Shown piece after piece: positions 59,104 to 64,000 of a DNA stretch of 64,000 bases. The position numbers and the translations under genes were made by a program. The number at the start of each line of letters is the position of its first letter. The stretch's first letter is position 1. Source of the DNA: Isoperla grammatica (lineage: Eukaryota; Arthropoda; Insecta; Plecoptera; Perlodidae); assembly GCA_945910005.1 (NCBI GenBank), contig OX246739.1, positions 33,879,608-33,943,607 of the forward strand, in the 5' to 3' direction. The notes under the pieces were generated by a model, which saw only the letters and a list, made by a program, of their open reading frames with translations, did not search any database and was not told the DNA's origin.

Positions 59104-60039
59104 TCATTGTAAATAATATATATATTAACAAATAACAAAGTAACAGAATAATAAAATAGAAACACCTAACATAACCCTTCGTGACTCCACACAGAAGAGA
59201 ACATTCAACACATATTCACAAAACTACTACGATTTCACTCAATTCACAATAAGAATGTAAACTTTGCGCACTGTTATCAACACATCCGATCCAGCACCAT
59301 ATTTGACACCACTTTATTAATCGTATCATCTACAGTCTCACTCCCACGCTGAGATATGCCTCTATCAGTGATGGAGTCCAAGAGAAAACTGACCTCTGAA
59401 ATAATTTTGTGTAAAGGGTGGAAACTAGCTACAAAACAAAGTTTATTGTTGGTGGGGGTAAGGGTAAATTTTAAGGTTCATTGGAATTGTCGGTGACATC
59501 AGACTGTTAGTTTTACAACACAAGTGCATTTTGCTAACCCATACATCCGGTATAAAATCGTGAACGATCCCACAAATTTAGAATTTGAGAGCAAGACTGG
59601 CCCCGTCCCGTCCTCGAATGTTTACACTTTACAGTCATTGCTGTCATATTTATTGCATCGTGTAATTTAGGGAGCACACCGCCCGTAGTGGTTAAAGACA
59701 GACCATTCAACATGAATTGGAACTAAATATTAATTTTATTCATAAGCACTTATTTCGCATACAATCCAACACAGACCAAATGCCAAATGGCTACCCACTA
59801 CCGATCCCCTCACAATCACCCTTTTAGCTGCAGCCATCCGTTTATGACTTGGCTCGCTATAGCGTCTAAATATTTCGTCGTCAAAAAAAGAATTGTTGGT
59901 TGTCTAGAGAATTCAAAGGTGTCTTGTCTTCTTTATAATGAATAGCCTATGATATTCAAATTGACAGTTGTGTGAATATTCTTGAGACCTGTGACTGATT
60001 TCCTGGCTGATACAACATTTTCCGTATTTTGTTTTTATT

Positions 60040-60070
60040 TATTTTTTTGTGTGGGGGGGGGGGGGAGGGC
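60040..60070. repeat. G homopolymer inside the hAT element
   Basis: A run of about 14 G following TTTTTTTGTGT, within the hAT element. Confidence 0.85.
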
Positions 60071-61395
60071 GCAAATTTTGTATTTTTATTTAAAATACAT
60101 TTTAATTGATTTGTTGTCTTATTTGAAATTTTCATAATACACAATCTATATCGTCGGGGGCCCCCGCTTCGCGGGGGCCCCCCCGCCTTGCGGGGTTTGC
60201 GGGGCCTTCCGCTACGCCACTGGCTATAAGTAATTTGGGTATCAACTCACTTGATTTCAAGGTGTATGCACTATATAGTTGTTATGGTGAAAAAAGTTAG
60301 CGTAGACTTTATGATCTATAGTTGGAAGTCACTCATAAGACCAGGCCTTAATAAATTTGGCAAGAGTTTTTATATGCTCTCAAGTGGTAGTATAATATAT
60401 ATGAGAACACAGGAAACCTTGAACTGAAGAACATGACTGAAATATAGATCTTCTGTGTTGTGACTGTAATAGTAAACTTTGCAATTATGTTTCCAAATGT
60501 TATACTTTCTAGTCTAGTCAAAAAATAATGTGTGACGAACCCTTGTCACTATATACGTCCATGATTGTGGCCTGTGTGGGGGTTGAGGTGAGGGGCGGAT
60601 TGTTGAGCCACGCCAACTCTGCTGGGCAATGTCTACCCGCTAATGGCGCGGGCAATAGGGCGTCTATGGCGCCACCAGGTATTCGTATTTCACTCCCACA
60701 TTCCTCACATCAACGTCAGGCTAAATTAGTGTGGCCGTTACCCATTGGGACGAGGAGACGTTTTTTGGGACATTTTCATTCATTTTACTGCGTACGCTCG
60801 CCTGGGTGGAAATATAGACCTCGTACATCTGGTTTGTTGACGTAACGGCTTCGAACATGAGTTGTCACACCTGTTTGGGTAATTGAAACTTCCTTTGGTC
60901 ATTTCTTTTCAAACATTACGGGATGCCCTGCCCCTGTGATTTGTAAATATCTATACTGTATTTAATATTATGTACCCACTTGTCAATGTCCTTATACCCT
61001 CTTGTAAGATGTCTGCAAATCTTCAACGATGTTTGTAAAACATGATAGATTTTTAAAATAAGTATTTGTTTTTTTTAACACTTTCTGTCCTGCGTATTAC
61101 ATTCCACGATGAGTATATAAACGAACGAACTATAAGACAAACTATAGCGAACAAACAACATGCATTTGTCGTTGGTGGAATTGGTATAATCCTTTGGTAA
61201 GTAAATGTTATATTTCGTGTGAATTTCAATTTTATAGCATGAAACGAAAAAAATAGTTTTAAATGAGACCGTGAGACGTCAGAACTTATAAAGTGAGACT
61301 TCGTTACAGAAGTTTGAGAAGCACTCGGAATAATGCATTGTGTATGTACTGACGTAGCAATGCTTGTGATGACTCTTCACTTTCTGGCCGGACCT

Positions 61396-62255
61396 GGGGG
61401 GTGAGTCTCGACTTCCTCGCGGAAACGAAACTTTCGACAGGCTGAAATCTATTCTTGACCAATCGGAACCATGTGGCGTGTTTTAAGAATTTTCCACAGT
61501 CTGCTAGCGGTGAATCAGTGAATCATCCAGATGGCGGTGGATATTGTTCTTAAAGCATTATCATTTGTTCTGATAAACATGTCAAACGGGCACGAAGTTA
61601 ACAATAAGTAAGCTAATAATTTATTACAACATATTATATTAGGTTTTATACATTATATAGACTAGGCTGTAGTACTACGTTCCTAATGTAGGCCTATTAA
61701 TGTAGGCCTAGGCTTATTGTAGCCTAGTAATGGCCTAGACTAAAAGAGTTGGGCCTAGACCTAGGCTACACCTAAACCACGTGATCTTCTGACGTCACTT
61801 TCGACTGTGGAAAGTAATTCCATCTGCAATTTGGCTGTCGGAATTACATCCTACAGACGAAAGTGACGTCAGAAGGTCACGTGGTGTAGTCCGAGCCTAG
61901 GTCTTGGCCCAACTCTTTTAGTCTAGGCCATTACTAGGCTACAATAAGCCTAGGCCTACATTAATAGGCCTACATTAGTAACGTAGTACTACAGCCTAAT
62001 GTATAGAACCTAATATAATGTGTTGTAATAAAGTATTTGCTTACTTATTGTAACTTCGTGCCCGTTTGACATGTTTATCAGAACAAATGATAATGCTTTA
62101 ATAACAATATCCACCGCCACCTGGATGATTCACTGATTCACCGCTAGCAGACTGTGGAAAATACTTAAAACACGCCACATGGTTCCGATTGGTCAAGAAT
62201 GGATTCCAGCCTGTCGAAAGTTTCGTTTCCGCGAGGAAGTCGAGACTCACCCCCC
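61396..62255. repeat. 860-bp inverted repeat (arms about 400 bp)
   Basis: The outer ends are GGGGGGTGAGTCTCGACTTC and its inverse. Arms stay alignable from 61396 to about 61811 and about 61858 to 62255, roughly 95% identical by eye, with small indels. The loop contains a second pair (GTAATTCC / GGAATTAC). Each arm carries a CCAAT box (GACCAATCGG), an E-box (CACGTG), a perfect CRE and an A/GTGGCGGTGG word. The arms differ, so this is not a simple assembly fold-over. It is either a large foldback element or an inverted duplication of a promoter. Confidence 0.9.
61531..61607 (+). CDS. Candidate first coding exon in left arm of the inverted repeat (speculative)
   Basis: CCAGATGGCGGTGG gives a good start context. 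The frame MAVDIVLKALSFVLINMSNG continues to a GTAAGC donor at 61608 after 25 codons plus two bases. CCAAT, CRE, E-box and YY1-like words lie in the same arm. In the right arm the matching ATG is GTG and one base is missing near the end, so only the left copy is intact. I recognise no family and see no second exon. A chance frame in a foldback repeat is at least as likely. Confidence 0.15.
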
Positions 62256-62804
62256 GGTACAGAATCGGACAACATATTGTTTTCATCTGCTGTCACTTTC
62301 TGACGACAACGAATCTGTTTCAACTGTGACGTCTAGGCTGTAGAACCGAGTCAATCCAACGCAAATTTAGCTACACCGTCGTCATTTTGACTGATTGCGT
62401 TGTACCACGCAGCTTTTCTGTGTCCGGTCAGTCTCGGTGTTATTAATGGATCGTTTTGTTTGTAATGACCGGCGTGCATGTCATTGCGAATTAATTTGCG
62501 AATGTGTCGCATCTCGCTTCGACGTATGACTAGGGAAGGGAGGAGGGGAGGTTGGGGGTGGAGAAAAAGAAATAAACGTAGAGAGATTGGTGTTTTCATG
62601 TATTTGCTTGCCTGCCATGGAGTATTTTTTACTTTTTGTGCCTCATTTTTCGACTTTTAACTAAATCTCATCAAACACGATTCTCATGTATGTTGTATGT
62701 ATCTATGCAACAATGTACATATTATCATAACGCTGCATATTTTGATTATTACATTTTTGTATATATTTGACCTGTCAATTTACCGCTCAAATGACTGATA
62801 GGGA

Positions 62805-62946
62805 CCCTAACTTATTCCTGAAAATTGCCACTCTGTGGCATCAGAGTAACAGTGGTGGATCTAGCCTCACTTTACGTGATATCTACTTATAGGTTTACGT
62901 AGATATCAATTGAAGTGAGATGTCACAAACTTTCAGGAATAGGGGA
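62805..62946. mobile_element. Small MITE-like inverted repeat
   Basis: Outer TATTCCTGAAAATTG pairs with CAAACTTTCAGGAATA; inner CTCACTTTACGTGATATCTAC pairs with GTAGATATCAATTGAAGTGAG. The terminus resembles 51303-51352 (CTATTCTTGAAAGTTGTCAC, ACTCACTTAAAGTTATATCT), suggesting a family. Confidence 0.5.
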
Positions 62947-63030
62947 TGCTCAGATTTAAAATCGTTCAGTCAAATCCTACCACTATTCGGAACACATGCA
63001 TGTCGGTTACAAATTAGCAAGTACACAAAT

Positions 63031-63190
63031 ACATAACTATACATAGAAGTAGATGAAATGATTGGCCATCCATCAGTACGTGTACTGTATGTGTTTATCA
63101 GATACAGTTTTACATAACTATATGAAAGAAGTAGATTAAATGATTGGCCATCCATCAGTACGTATATACTTCTGTATGTGTTATCAGAGA
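63031..63190. repeat. 81-bp tandem duplication
   Basis: Two units beginning ACATAACTAT and containing ATTGGCCATCCATCAGTACG, offset 81 bp, diverged in the middle. Confidence 0.85.
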
Positions 63191-64000
63191 GAGTTTGGTT
63201 TGCATGATGGAAGGAGAGCACATGGCCGTCCCACACATTCCTCGCCCTCGTAAAACCCCCGTTCGTTCATTAGCAGAGAAAAGTGACCCCGGTAACAAGA
63301 GCGATCTCTTCGCCACTTAGTATAGCTGTCACATTTACACATGTGTTGGCTGCTCGGCTGCACACACACATGGGCGCGTCAAGCGACGTTACGCGCGTTT
63401 AACTCTCCGAGGGGTGGGCAACGCGATAACAACGCCACATATCAGGCTACTGCTGCGCCCGGCGTTACGCTGCCAGTCGTAGGAAGCGACGATTTCAGTT
63501 TTCCCGGTTTCCTTTCTTAATTCTTTTTTACGCTTAATTCTTCTTCTTCCTAATATATTTACCTTTCTCTTTTCACCACCCTCGATGACAATGTAAACTA
63601 ATGATTGTATAACAACCAGCATATACTATAATTAGGTTCAGTCTTCAGTTATTCGTCGAATAGCTTGTTGTCTCCATGGTAACCACCAATCAAAACCCTT
63701 AGGGAATATGCGTCATCTTTTTTTAGCATTTTACTAGATTAGGATTAACTTCCTGAATACAAAAATATTTTATTTTGATGGCATAGAATAAAGTTTCATT
63801 TATAAAAACGAGCTGAAAGTTTCACACATATTTATGGCGGGAAAAACGGGGCATACGTCACTTTCCCTGTATCAGCAATCAACCAATCATAAACTGATAA
63901 ATAAAATAATGCTATTTGGAAATTATCATATCTAAAATCAGATAAAATCGAATTAATGCCTAGTACGCCTAATAATTAATTTTGAACCCCAATTTCTATA

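Larger units (their letters stand above)
58377..60222 (-). mobile_element. hAT transposon, internally decayed, 8-bp target duplication
   Basis: The 1846-bp element is flanked by perfect GCTATAAG repeats (58369-58376 and 60223-60230). The ends are CAGTGGCGTAGCGCAG and, reverse complemented, CAGTGGCGTAGCGGAAGG. GC-rich subterminal hairpins (GGGGGCCCCCGCTTCGCGGG near 60157; GGGGGGCGGAGCCC near 58455) are typical of hAT elements. Minus-strand coding remnants remain inside. It is too short and broken to encode a full transposase, so it is probably non-autonomous. Confidence 0.9.
38944..64000 (+). other. Downstream of exon 5: probable giant intron 5 (at least 25 kb)
   Basis: No ankyrin-type exon (DFxxGxTALHWAA-like) or terminal exon was found on the plus strand to the end of the window. 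The segment holds the transposons and repeats listed separately. Unexplained stretches longer than 300 bp include about 39.85-42.4, 43.0-44.5, 45.2-46.7, 47.2-49.9, 50.8-51.1, 56.3-56.9, 60.25-61.3 and 63.2-64.0 kb. These show CpG-rich patches, homopolymers and short frames without domains. If the model is wrong, part of this is intergenic. Confidence 0.5.

Noticed and set aside
60528..60845. 105-residue plus-strand frame
   Set aside because: No recognisable domain, no splice or regulatory context; GC-richer than its flanks but not convincing.

Overview
The window is a stretch of animal nuclear genome that is AT-rich, intron-dominated and crowded with short repeats. It has no bacterial, organellar or viral gene layout. 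Exons with consensus GT-AG borders, tRNA-derived SINEs, hAT-type and other MITE-like elements, a Ty3/Gypsy element and a strong excess of AGGCCT/TAGGCCTA words all suggest a marine invertebrate. An echinoderm or another invertebrate deuterostome is my best guess, with moderate to low confidence because no search could be run.

The only host gene I can support is a plus-strand sosondowah (SOWAH) family gene. Five coding exons join without frame breaks: 3049-3172, 5252-5796, 11547-11666, 38225-38266 and 38839-38943. Together they give the N-terminal 312 residues: a winged-helix domain, a proline-rich disordered region with PPPY, PPVPPR and KEN motifs, a basic helical segment, a 14-residue acidic/serine micro-exon and the start of the ankyrin region. 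The ankyrin-repeat exon(s) and stop codon were not found, so the gene probably continues past 64000. Apart from 1-3048 and the exons, the whole window is then intron of this gene (intron 3 is 26.6 kb; the last intron is at least 25 kb).

Layout. 1-3048 is upstream DNA with a CRE/E-box cluster and a promoter-like segment next to the first ATG. Intron 1 (3173-5251) is dominated by AGGCCT words. Intron 2 (5797-11546) holds a (ATTT)n tract of about 265 bp, a SINE-like 3' module and one small open frame with signal-peptide and membrane-segment character. Intron 3 (11667-38224) holds MITEs, a 545-bp hAT-like element with an 8-bp target duplication, SINEs, a perfect 80-bp inverted repeat, a 45-bp minisatellite and a 15-unit 75-bp satellite carrying ten perfect CRE palindromes. 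Intron 5 (38944 onwards) has a 389-bp hAT MITE only 40 bp past the exon-5 donor, paired MITEs near 47 kb, an apparently intact Ty3/Gypsy retrotransposon (51984-56285) with nearly identical 146-bp LTRs, a 146-bp tandem repeat, a 1.85-kb hAT element with a transposase C-terminal remnant and an 860-bp inverted repeat.

The most interesting signals are the CRE-bearing satellite, the recurrence of TGACGTCA in several unrelated repeat families, the perfect 80-bp palindrome, the 860-bp inverted repeat whose left arm could hold a first exon, a miRNA-like hairpin at 35.7 kb and the young Ty3/Gypsy insertion.
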